Part shown: positions 9,349 to 17,096 of the stretch, in pieces
How positions within the stretch are numbered: position 1 is the stretch's first letter
How the letters are laid out: the number at the start of each line of letters is the position of its first letter
Assembly: GCF_900130035.1 (NCBI RefSeq)
Contig: NZ_FQXQ01000002.1
Coordinates: forward strand, 62,001 to 126,000
Direction of reading: 5' to 3'
Length of the DNA stretch: 64,000 nucleotides
DNA from: Wenyingzhuangia marina
GTDB taxonomy: Bacteria; Bacteroidota; Bacteroidia; Flavobacteriales; Flavobacteriaceae
Program-made: the position numbers and the translations under genes
Notes under the pieces: model-generated
Databases searched by the model: none
What the model saw: only the letters and a program-made list of their open reading frames with translations
What the model was told of the DNA's origin: nothing

Positions 9349-10200
9349 ATGAAAGAAAACAAAATACCTGTTCAGACATTATTAAAAGGTGAGTATTTAA
9401 AAGTCATTCGCTTTCATAAGGATTTAGATGATCTATCGGTCGTTCCACACAGGCATGATCATTATGAATTGATATTGGTCTTAGGAGGAAATGGACAACA
9501 TACCATCAATTTTAAAAAGTATGAAATTTCTCCTGATAAGCTTTTTTTTATCAATACTGGACAAGTTCATCAAATAGATAATTTTGATAGAGAGGGTTGG
9601 TTAATTCTTTTTGGAGAGGAAATTTTGAATAGGTTTTTACAAATCCATCCTCAGCAAAATGAGTCAGGATTGTTGAATTCATTTTCTTCTAATCCATACA
9701 TTGTTTTAGATGATACTTTAGAAAAGATATTTCTATTGATTGTCACGCAAATTCAAACGGAATTAATTGATGCCAAACAAGATGCCAACGTTTTGTTACA
9801 TTATATTTCCTTGTTTTTATTACATGCTAACAAGGCACATATACAGCAATATCCAAAAGACCAACTAAACCCAATAAATAGAAAACAGTTTTTGTTGATT
9901 AAAGACTTGGTAGATGTACATTACAAAGATCAACATCAAAGTTCTTTTTATGCTGAGGTCATGAATATGGATATTAAAAAGGTGAACAAAATATGTAGAC
10001 AATCTACAGGAATGACTTTGTTTGGAATTTTACAAGAAAGGATGCTAACCGAAAGTAAAATTCAACTTCAAACCTCTTCGAAATCCATTAAGGAAATTAG
10101 TTATGACTTAGGATTTAATGATCCTGCCTTTTTTGGAAAGTTTTTTAGAAAACACACTGGTATTACCCCGTTAAACTTTAGAGAAAAGAGGCGTGTTTAA
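9349..10200 (+). CDS. AraC-family transcriptional regulator with cupin sensor
   Basis: A 283-residue one-component regulator. The N-terminal cupin-type sensor (VPHRHDHYELILVLGG, then FINTGQVHQI) is followed by a linker and the double helix-turn-helix at about 180-283, ending with the family signature ISYDLGFNDPAFFGKFFRK. The frame opens at a TTG at 9346, but the adjacent ATG at 9349 is the more likely start. It is divergent from the pirin/OsmC pair with a 250-base shared upstream region, so either that pair or the exporter downstream (10261) is a plausible target. The ligand is unknown. Confidence 0.9.
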   Translation: MKENKIPVQTLLKGEYLKVIRFHKDLDDLSVVPHRHDHYELILVLGGNGQHTINFKKYEISPDKLFFINTGQVHQIDNFDREGWLILFGEEILNRFLQIHPQQNESGLLNSFSSNPYIVLDDTLEKIFLLIVTQIQTELIDAKQDANVLLHYISLFLLHANKAHIQQYPKDQLNPINRKQFLLIKDLVDVHYKDQHQSSFYAEVMNMDIKKVNKICRQSTGMTLFGILQERMLTESKIQLQTSSKSIKEISYDLGFNDPAFFGKFFRKHTGITPLNFREKRRV

Positions 10201-10260
10201 ACAATAGATTGCCCGAAAAGAACCATTCCTTTAGTGCTACCGTACCTTATTTTTGTTGGT

Positions 10261-11235
10261 ATGGAAGCACAGAAACAATTTATCAAAGCATTTGGATGGG
10301 GAGTTATAGCCTCCTTTTTTTTATCCTCAACTTTTATTATTAATAGCGTTATTTCTGGAGCTGGAGGACATTGGACATGGACCGCAAATCTTAGAACGTT
10401 ATTTCTAATTCCAATACTTGCTTTGGTGCTGCTTTTTACCAAGCAATTAAAAACCCTATTAATAGTACTTAAAAAAAGTCCCTGGGTGTTTGTAAAGTGG
10501 GGAACTGTTGGTTTTGGAATTTTATACACTTCATTATCTGTCGCTTCTTTAATGGTTCCAGGATGGATGGTTGCCGCTATTTTTCAGATAAATATATTGG
10601 CAGGAATGTTACTTTCTCCTTTTATATATAAAGATGAAAGAAAGTTCATTCCTAAAAAATCACTTTTGATATCTGTGTTGATTGTTTTAGGGGTTTTGGT
10701 GATGCAATTTGAAAACTTCACCGAATTATATGTTTTTTTACCTGCTATGATGAGTTTTTTTCTGGTGCTGATTGGAGCCATAGTTTGGCCCTTGGGAAAT
10801 AGAAAATTAATGGTGGTTTGTGAAGAAGAAGAGTTTAAATTAAATGCCATTCAAAGAGTTTTAGGAATGAGTATTGGTTGTATTCCTTTGATGATTGTTA
10901 TTGGTATTGTTGGTTTTGTTGAGGTGGGGTTGCCTAGTCAAAATCAAGTCATGTCGTCTTTTTATTCAGCCATATTTTCTGGTTTTTTGGGAGGGGTCGC
11001 CTTTTACAAAGCAACACAAATGATCCATCAATCTCCCATTCAATTAGCAGCGGTAGAGGCGACTCAGGTTTTTGAAATTATATTTGCCTTGATTGGAGAG
11101 ATGTTTTTAATGAATGCCCCAATTCCTGGAATATATGGTCAGGTTGGAATGATGATGATTGCAGTGGGAATTCTGATTCATTTGGTCAATAATTGGAAAC
11201 GTTCTAAAAAATGGATATTCCAATTAAAAGTTTAG
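10261..11235 (+). CDS. EmrE-type multidrug exporter of the DMT superfamily
   Basis: A 324-residue inner-membrane protein with about ten hydrophobic segments, resembling the 'multidrug resistance efflux transporter' branch of the drug/metabolite transporter superfamily (members roughly 300-330 residues). It begins MEAQKQFIKAFGWG, has a GAGGHWTWTANLR loop after TM1-2, and the repeat-2 feature LAAVEATQVFEIIFALIGE near the end. The open frame extends upstream to a GTG at 10234, but ATG at 10261 fits the family start. It lies 60 bases after the AraC regulator on the same strand and may be regulated with it. The substrate cannot be predicted. Confidence 0.82.
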   Translation: MEAQKQFIKAFGWGVIASFFLSSTFIINSVISGAGGHWTWTANLRTLFLIPILALVLLFTKQLKTLLIVLKKSPWVFVKWGTVGFGILYTSLSVASLMVPGWMVAAIFQINILAGMLLSPFIYKDERKFIPKKSLLISVLIVLGVLVMQFENFTELYVFLPAMMSFFLVLIGAIVWPLGNRKLMVVCEEEEFKLNAIQRVLGMSIGCIPLMIVIGIVGFVEVGLPSQNQVMSSFYSAIFSGFLGGVAFYKATQMIHQSPIQLAAVEATQVFEIIFALIGEMFLMNAPIPGIYGQVGMMMIAVGILIHLVNNWKRSKKWIFQLKV

Positions 11236-11314
11236 GATATATTGGGTTCTCTGTTTTGTGAAATTTGTAAATAAAACAATAGTTTTGTGAGTCCTTTAAA
11301 CAGAATAATCAATC

Positions 11315-11989
11315 ATGTCTGAGCAGTATCCTCTTAGAAAAAATAAAACACCTTGGCCCACAAAAAAAGCGATGGAGCAGGTGTATGAAATGAAATTGTG
11401 GGGGAGTGGAGAAGAAATGTTTTATTCTGGAGATGGCTCTCATATATCAAAAATTGTGGAGCCATATAAACAAGCTGTGATATCATTTTTAAACTCTTTT
11501 CCAACACCTATTACAGTCTGTGATTTTGGTTGTGGAGATTTTAATATAGGAAAAGACTTTGTACAATATACTAAACATTACAAGGCGGTAGATATTGTAG
11601 CTCCACTAATAAAATACAACAAACAAAAGTATCAGGAAGAAAATTTAACTTTTTATTGTTTAGATCTTGCCGTGGATGAGTTACCCAAAGGAGATTGTGC
11701 TATTGTTAGACAAGTATTACAACATTTATCTAACAAAGAAGTACAAGCTATTTTAGATAAATTGACGGATTTTAAATATATAATTTTAACGGAACATATC
11801 CCTGTAGGAGATTTTATTCCTAATCAAGATATTATTTCTGGACAAGGAATCAGGATAAAAAAACAAAGTGGTTTGGATATTTTAAAAGCTCCTTTTTGTT
11901 TTCAAGTAAAAGAAACAAAAGAACTCTGTTCTGTAATGTTATCTCCCAAAAAGGGTAGGATCGTCACTTATTTATATAAGGTTTTTTAA
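11315..11989 (+). CDS. Class I SAM-dependent methyltransferase
   Basis: A 224-residue cytoplasmic protein with a Rossmann-type methyltransferase core. Motif I is CDFGCGDFN (69-77), followed by an acidic strand end (AVDIV) and the post-I region CLDLAVDELPKGDCAIVRQVLQHL, in which D and Q residues match motifs III-IV. The N-terminus (PLRKNKTPWPTKKAMEQVYEMKLWG) resembles uncharacterised family members rather than rRNA or ubiquinone methylases. The acceptor substrate is unknown. It converges on the GH28 gene with only 3 bases between the stops. Confidence 0.8.
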   Translation: MSEQYPLRKNKTPWPTKKAMEQVYEMKLWGSGEEMFYSGDGSHISKIVEPYKQAVISFLNSFPTPITVCDFGCGDFNIGKDFVQYTKHYKAVDIVAPLIKYNKQKYQEENLTFYCLDLAVDELPKGDCAIVRQVLQHLSNKEVQAILDKLTDFKYIILTEHIPVGDFIPNQDIISGQGIRIKKQSGLDILKAPFCFQVKETKELCSVMLSPKKGRIVTYLYKVF

Positions 11990-11992
11990 AGC

Positions 11993-13534
11993 TTATTGAA
12001 TTTTACAGTTATTGAACAATACTTTATCAGGTTTGTTAAACTCGGTACCATTGACATCAAAAAGAACGTTGTTAAATTGAATGTTTTGACTTCCCATAAC
12101 TTCCATCGTGGTATCTTTTGTTTTGATATAAGCATTGTTAATTTGAATATTTTCAGCATCACGAATGGTGATGAGATTCGTCCCTTTAGCATCCACATTA
12201 TCGATGATCAAATTTTTCATTGGTGATTCTGGAATTCCGTAAATTTTTAAAAAATGCGTGCTGTTTTCTATGATGATATTCGTGATGGAAATATCACGAA
12301 AAAAAGGAGTTAAGTTGGTTACTTTTCTAGCAGGCAATCTTTCAGCCAATGCTCCTACATAAGCAGGTGTTCCTAACATATCCCATTTGATGGCTGTGGC
12401 TTCTAAATTCATACGAATTCTATCATAATACAAATGTTCTCCACCACCACCTCTTGGTCTACGAGTTTTAAAACGAATTCCGACAACAGTTCCTTCAAAC
12501 ACACAATCGTGAACATATAAGTTTCTAATAGTTCCTGCAGTTTCACTACCACAAGTAATTCCTCCATGTCCTTTTTGTGCCAAACAATAACGAACCACTA
12601 CATTTTCGGTTGGTTTATTGACTTTTAATCCATCTTCACCACGACCAGATTTCATGGTAAAACAATCATCCCCTGTATTCAACGTACAATATTCAATCAA
12701 TACATTTTTTGAAGATTCAACATCAATTCCATCCCCGCGAGGAATTCCGTAAGAATTGACATATACACCACGAATGATGACATTTTCACAATAGGTAGGA
12801 ACAATGTTCCAAAAAGCCGTATTTTCTAAAGAAACTCCTTCTATGTACACATTTTTACAGTTGATTGGAGAAATGAACTTTGGAGGAAAGATCCAACTTT
12901 CTTTTGATCCATCGTGGATGCGTTCTGAGGATGGTTTAGAGAGATCTACCAAGGTTTCAATAGGCTCTAAATAAGAACGTTCTTTGATTTCTCCAGCATA
13001 AGGCCCTATTAACTTCCCTTTTCCTGTGATGGCTATGTTTTCTTGTCCGTTTGCATAAATACAAGCCGCTAAAGACATCACTTCTAAACTTTCTATACGA
13101 GTAAAAACAGCAGGTTGATAATCTTTTACGTTTGTGCTAAACTGTAATACAGCATTTTCAGAAATGTGTAAATTCACGTTGCTTTTTAAAACAATACGTC
13201 CGGTTTTCCAATTTCCTTGGGGAATGATGACTTTTCCTCCTCCTTGCTTAGAAAGTTCATCAATGGCATTTTGGATAATGTTTGTGATTAAGATCTCTTG
13301 TTTTCCTTCTAAAGCTTTGTTTAAGTTTTTATCTCTGTTAGGAAAGTTAGGCTTTTTGAAAACAGGCATGTCAAAAGGAGCTGACACTGGAGCAATGTTT
13401 TCAGGCATGACCAAATATCCAACTTGTTCTTTGGTTGGAATGGTTTTTAACAAACTTTTATTTGGACCTATCGTTGGATTGTTTTTACAACTTAAAACAA
13501 ATAATATACTAATTAGGGATGTTAAGAATCTCAT
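11993..13534 (-). CDS. GH28 polygalacturonase-like lipoprotein
   Basis: A 513-residue right-handed beta-helix glycosidase of family GH28, hydrolysing galacturonan-type pectin linkages. The lipobox LSC places the lipid on C16, so it is probably a periplasmic or surface lipoprotein. Catalytic signatures are in order: GDGIDV (D268, D271, in the place of the NTD motif), TGDDC (D289, D290), KGHGGI (H323), and RFK (354-356) where RIK is typical. Together with the PL11 lyases at 1-5497 it points to pectin use, although 6.5 kb of unrelated genes lie between and no SusC/SusD pair accompanies it. Exo or endo action, and whether the substrate is galacturonan or rhamnogalacturonan, are open. Confidence 0.92.
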   Translation of the reverse strand: MRFLTSLISILFVLSCKNNPTIGPNKSLLKTIPTKEQVGYLVMPENIAPVSAPFDMPVFKKPNFPNRDKNLNKALEGKQEILITNIIQNAIDELSKQGGGKVIIPQGNWKTGRIVLKSNVNLHISENAVLQFSTNVKDYQPAVFTRIESLEVMSLAACIYANGQENIAITGKGKLIGPYAGEIKERSYLEPIETLVDLSKPSSERIHDGSKESWIFPPKFISPINCKNVYIEGVSLENTAFWNIVPTYCENVIIRGVYVNSYGIPRGDGIDVESSKNVLIEYCTLNTGDDCFTMKSGRGEDGLKVNKPTENVVVRYCLAQKGHGGITCGSETAGTIRNLYVHDCVFEGTVVGIRFKTRRPRGGGGEHLYYDRIRMNLEATAIKWDMLGTPAYVGALAERLPARKVTNLTPFFRDISITNIIIENSTHFLKIYGIPESPMKNLIIDNVDAKGTNLITIRDAENIQINNAYIKTKDTTMEVMGSQNIQFNNVLFDVNGTEFNKPDKVLFNNCKIQ

Positions 13535-13930
13535 AACTTCATGTAGTGTTCAATTTGTAAAAATAGCATTTTATGAAAGTAGACACTATAATTTTGTTCA
13601 GTGGTTTATTTTGTAAAAAGTTTACATTTAGACATAGTTTCTCTTCCATTTGACGTTGAATTTACCACCCTCTATAAAAAAGTTATCAACATGAAGTATT
13701 GGGCTTTACTTTTCAGTACCTCAAACGATTACAAAACAAATCAATCGTAATTTTTTTAAATTTTTAGAGACCTCAAACAAGCTCAAAAAAACTTAAACTA
13801 AACAGGTTTAAACTGTTGAAAACTATAGTTTTGAATGTTATGGTAGATTTTGTATAGCTGTTAATTTAGGAAGTATCTACGCACAGTGTGTAGGTTGCTC
13901 GTTAGAGTATCATTTTAAAATTTTAATTGT
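13535..13930. promoter_or_regulatory. Intergenic region with dyads upstream of the HU gene
   Basis: A 396-base gap between divergent genes. Visible elements: a dyad at 13801-13817 (AACAG / CTGTT around GTTTAAA) and a compact hairpin at 13877-13893 (CTACGCAC / GTGTGTAG, one G-T wobble), about 37 bases before the HU start. The hairpin could sit in the HU 5' leader, where HU genes are often autoregulated. No exact TAnnTTTG box was found for HU, and no RNA gene was recognised. Confidence 0.4.
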
Positions 13931-14311
13931 ATGATTCAGGTAAAACCTATACAAAAAGTGAATCCGCTAGACTTAACCGCGGAAAGAAAGTATTATGCGC
14001 ATGCTGTAGCTACTGGAACGGTAGATTTGGAACGGTTGGCCTTTTTAATTGCTAACCAAAGCACCGTAAGAGAGGCTGATTGTTATGCTGTTACTTTGTC
14101 TTTAGTACACAATATGATTGATGCCTTGGAACAAGGCAATATTGTGAAACTAGACAAATTAGGTTCTTTTCAAATAGGAGTAAACTCAACAGGAGTTAGC
14201 ACCGAGAAAGATTTAACAGCAAATGCCATTAAAAAAGCCCATGTAAATTTTAGACCTGATGCAGGTTTGAGAAAAATGCTAAAAAACTTAAAGTTTAAAG
14301 TGTCTTCTTAG
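13931..14311 (+). CDS. HU-family DNA-binding protein, Bacteroidota type
   Basis: A 126-residue nucleoid protein of the HU-like family specific to Bacteroidota (histone-like, TIGR01201 type). Typical family features are the lead-in QVKPIQKVNPLDLTAERKYYA, the dimer helix region EADCYAVTLSLVHNMIDALEQG, the strand LDKLGSFQIGV and the C-terminal VNFRPDAGLRKML. Unlike E. coli HU it lacks the canonical RNP arm motif and has a longer N-terminus. It is transcribed alone and followed by a clear terminator. Confidence 0.93.
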   Translation: MIQVKPIQKVNPLDLTAERKYYAHAVATGTVDLERLAFLIANQSTVREADCYAVTLSLVHNMIDALEQGNIVKLDKLGSFQIGVNSTGVSTEKDLTANAIKKAHVNFRPDAGLRKMLKNLKFKVSS

Positions 14312-14343
14312 CTTTCTTTTTAGAAAAACAGAAGTTTTTAATG

Positions 14344-14369
14344 TCCCTGACAGTAATACCTGTCGGGGA
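14344..14369 (+). terminator. Intrinsic terminator of the HU gene
   Basis: A 10-bp stem (TCCCTGACAG / CTGTCGGGGA, one G-T wobble) with loop TAATAC, followed directly by a T-run, 32 bases after the HU stop. Confidence 0.9.
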
Positions 14370-14391
14370 TTTTTTGTTTTTTATAAAAACT

Positions 14392-14490
14392 GCACCTTTT
14401 CAGTTCCACAAAAGGAACGGTGCTTTTGTTCAACTGAAACGTTTCTCTTAGTCAACCGAAACGTTGCTCTTATGTAAGAGGAACGTTTTA
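14392..14490. repeat. Short tandem and inverted repeats
   Basis: Two direct 20-base copies stand at 14431-14450 (CAACTGAAACGTTTCTCTTA) and 14453-14472 (CAACCGAAACGTTGCTCTTA). A third, inverted partial copy at 14475-14488 forms a 14-bp stem with the second (one mismatch, 2-base loop). The variable base (T, G, C) is at the same place in each copy. Just upstream, GCACC-GTTCC at 14392-14407 can pair with GGAACGGTGC at 14414-14423 with a 6-base bulge. No gene fits here; the origin is unknown. Confidence 0.7.
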
Positions 14491-14506
14491 GTAGGATTAT
14501 TCCACG

Positions 14507-14608
14507 GTGACTTCGAGAGCCTCAGTCACAGATTTTAGAGTGTTTTGGTTATTGAGTTTATTTAAATACAACCACAATAATAAAGGTAGCTGAGGCTCTC
14601 GAAGCTAC
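14507..14608. repeat. REP doublet (REPIN-like) with covarying stems
   Basis: Two 23-base hairpins in opposite orientation, 56 bases apart. The left one (14507-14529, plus strand) has arms GTGAC / GTCAC; the right one (14586-14608, read on the minus strand) has arms GTAGC / GCTAC. Both enclose the identical interior TTCGAGAGCCTCA, which can form GAG/CTC inner pairs with an asymmetric bulge. The arm differences are compensatory on both sides, as expected for a selected structure. This is the layout of REPIN elements mobilised by RAYT (Y1 transposase-related) proteins; no RAYT gene is in the window. The right hairpin overlaps the mnmE stop codon. Confidence 0.8.
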
Positions 14609-15996
14609 TTGCCGATACAGAAATTAGCAAAAATATTCCCTAGTAAATCATCGTTGGTGACTTCACCGGTGATGAGTCCAAAATAGTATAACGTTTCACG
14701 AATGTCAATGGCCATTAAATCGCTAGACACATTGTTTAATATGGCTTCATCTACTTTGTTAATTTCATTTAAAGCCTTTAGTAACGCATCATAATGACGT
14801 GAGTTGGTCACAATGGTATCACTATTATTTAAAGCTCCAATATTCACCATTTTAATCAACTCATTAGTTAAAATTTCTATCCCAGTTTTAGACTTTGCAG
14901 AAATGGCAATTAGTTCTGGAATTTCTTCTTTTAAAGCCAAGATGTTTTCATCTGAAATGGTATCGGCTTTGTTACCAATCACAATCAATTGTTTTTGAGG
15001 GAACTTATTTTTAATAGAAGCCAATTCGGTCTTAATAGTTGAGACTTGATATTGGATGCCATTCAAATCAAACAAATAAATAACCACTTGTGCTTGAGCT
15101 ATTTTTTCAAAGGTTTTCTGAATACCAATGCTTTCTACCACATCTTTGGTTTCTCTAATTCCTGCTGTATCAATAAAACGGTAAGCAACCCCATCTATAA
15201 TGATTTCATCTTCAATGGTGTCACGAGTAGTTCCTGCAATATCTGAAACAATGGCACGTTCTTCGTTTAACAAAGCGTTTAATAGGGTAGATTTCCCCAC
15301 ATTGGGTTCTCCTACAATGGCTACTGGAATTCCGTTTTTAATCACATTTCCAACGGCAAAAGAATCAATCAATCTTTTTAAAACCAGCTGAATTCTAGCC
15401 ACTAATTTTTTGAACTCAGTTCTATCGGCAAATTCCACATCTTCTTCGGCAAAATCTAATTCTAATTCAATCAAAGAAGCAAAGTTGATTAATTGATCAC
15501 GTAAGTTCTGAATTTCATTAGAAAAACCACCACGCATTTGTTGCATGGCTACTTGATGAGAAGCTTCAGAGTCAGAAGAAATCAAATCTGCCACGGCTTC
15601 TGCTTGAGACAAGTCTAATTTCCCGTTGATAAAAGCACGTAGTGTAAACTCACCGGCATCGGCCATTCTAGCTCCTTTTTGCAGTAGGATTTGTATAATT
15701 TCTTGCTGAATGTATAAAGAACCATGACAAGAGATTTCAATGGTATCTTCTCCTGTGTAGGAATGAGGGTTTTTAAACACAGAGACCAATACTTGGTCAA
15801 TCACTCTATTGTTATCCATAAAGTGCCCCAAATGTAAGGTATGCGATTTTTGGTCTAACAAAGACTTATTTTCCTTGATAGAGGTAAAACAATCATTCGC
15901 AATGGTAATGGCATCTGGTCCAGACAAACGAATCACAGCAATGGCTCCTACACCAGAAGCAGTGGCTAAAGCAACAATAGTATCTTTTAAAATCAT
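14605..15996 (-). CDS. mnmE: tRNA uridine-5-carboxymethylaminomethyl(34) synthesis GTPase MnmE
   Basis: A 463-residue GTPase that, with MnmG, modifies the wobble uridine of certain tRNAs. The N-terminal formyl-tetrahydrofolate-binding domain (1-120) begins with DTIVALATASGVGAIAVIRLSG. The G domain shows G1 GEPNVGKS (229-236), G2 AGTTRDT (254-260), G3 DTAG (276-279) and G4 NKAD (342-345). The C-terminus ends with the conserved FCIGK, whose cysteine is invariant. The TAG stop lies inside the right-hand hairpin of the REP doublet, so that element has landed at the last possible base without altering the protein. It is third in a same-strand row with the aldo-keto reductase and the NAD(P)HX repair enzyme. 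Confidence 0.97.
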   Translation of the reverse strand: MILKDTIVALATASGVGAIAVIRLSGPDAITIANDCFTSIKENKSLLDQKSHTLHLGHFMDNNRVIDQVLVSVFKNPHSYTGEDTIEISCHGSLYIQQEIIQILLQKGARMADAGEFTLRAFINGKLDLSQAEAVADLISSDSEASHQVAMQQMRGGFSNEIQNLRDQLINFASLIELELDFAEEDVEFADRTEFKKLVARIQLVLKRLIDSFAVGNVIKNGIPVAIVGEPNVGKSTLLNALLNEERAIVSDIAGTTRDTIEDEIIIDGVAYRFIDTAGIRETKDVVESIGIQKTFEKIAQAQVVIYLFDLNGIQYQVSTIKTELASIKNKFPQKQLIVIGNKADTISDENILALKEEIPELIAISAKSKTGIEILTNELIKMVNIGALNNSDTIVTNSRHYDALLKALNEINKVDEAILNNVSSDLMAIDIRETLYYFGLITGEVTNDDLLGNIFANFCIGK

Positions 15997-16040
15997 GTGG
16001 CAAAATTACGTGTTTTTATAGAGAATCACGTAGCGTTTTC

Positions 16041-17057
16041 TTAACTATTCAAAATACGATTGATGGACTGTAATTCTTCCTGAGAAAAATCAGTATTGTT
16101 TAATGCCAATACATTTTCTGCCAATTGGTTTGGACTACTAGCACCTACCAACACTGTAGTAATGGCAGGTTGTGTTAAAATCCAAGCCACCGCCATTTGT
16201 GATAATTTTTGTCCTCGCTGTAAAGCAATTTCATTCAGTTGTTGAATTTTATCGATGGTTTTAGGAATTTCATCAGCAGTTAAATAAGTATTATTCTTAG
16301 AAGCCCTAGAGTTTTCTGGAATTCCTTTTAAATATTTATCTGTTAACAATCCTTGCGCTAATGGAGAAAAAACAATTGATCCTATTTTTTCATCTAACAA
16401 AGTAGGGAGCAATTCAGTTTCTACAGAACGCTCTAACATAGAGTATTTAGATTGGTGAATAAGAACAGGAGTTCCTAAGTCTTTTAATATTTTTTGAGCT
16501 TTGATGGTTTCTTCTGGACTGTAACGAGACAAACCAATATACAAAGCTTTTCCTTGTTTTACCATTAAGCTTAAGGCATGCATGGTTTCTTCTAAAGGCG
16601 TTTCAGCATCCGGTCTGTGGTGATAAAAAACATCTACATAATCCAAGCCCATGCGTTGTAAACTCTGGTCTAAACTAGCCACTAAATACTTTTTAGAACC
16701 ATTGTTTCCATAAGGACCAGGCCACATATCGTATCCTGCTTTAGAAGCAATAAACAACTCATCTCTATGATTGGCAAAATCTTTTTTTAGAATACGACCA
16801 AAATTTTCTTCGGCACTTCCGTATGGAGGTCCATAATTGTTTGCCAAATCTAAATGTGTAATTCCTAAATCAAAGGCTTTTTTTAAGATGTTTCTTGCAT
16901 TTTCAAAAGAATCGTAAAAACCAAAGTTATGCCATAATCCCAAAGATATTTTAGGTAATAAAACACCGCTGTTTCCACAACGATTGTAGGCCATAGTATT
17001 ATATCTTTCAGGATTTGGAATATAAGTGGTAGGATTAGATTTGTCGTTGATGTTCAT
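16041..17057 (-). CDS. Aldo/keto reductase, YghZ/MgrA-like
   Basis: A 338-residue NADPH-dependent oxidoreductase with a TIM-barrel AKR fold, close in look to L-glyceraldehyde-3-phosphate reductase (YghZ) and the KCNAB-like branch: NTMAYNRCGNSGVLLPKISLGLW at the start (shown here only as its family type), catalytic-type YGPP after HLDLANN, the lysine in FIASKAGYD, and the histidine region FYHHRPDAETP. The nucleotide-binding end QLAENVLALNN is present. It detoxifies small aldehydes in relatives; the substrate here is inference. It lies 39 bases after the NAD(P)HX repair gene and 44 bases before mnmE on the same strand. Confidence 0.9.
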   Translation of the reverse strand: MNINDKSNPTTYIPNPERYNTMAYNRCGNSGVLLPKISLGLWHNFGFYDSFENARNILKKAFDLGITHLDLANNYGPPYGSAEENFGRILKKDFANHRDELFIASKAGYDMWPGPYGNNGSKKYLVASLDQSLQRMGLDYVDVFYHHRPDAETPLEETMHALSLMVKQGKALYIGLSRYSPEETIKAQKILKDLGTPVLIHQSKYSMLERSVETELLPTLLDEKIGSIVFSPLAQGLLTDKYLKGIPENSRASKNNTYLTADEIPKTIDKIQQLNEIALQRGQKLSQMAVAWILTQPAITTVLVGASSPNQLAENVLALNNTDFSQEELQSINRILNS

Positions 17058-17096
17058 ATTGTTGTTTATTTTGCTGACTAATGTACAAAAGGAATT

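Noticed and set aside
13134-13616. Plus-strand frame of 160 codons
   Set aside because: It is antisense to the GH28 gene, whose catalytic motifs and lipobox prove the minus strand is coding.
14344-14608. CRISPR array
   Set aside because: Repeats are only two or three copies, of uneven spacing and palindromic, with no cas gene nearby.
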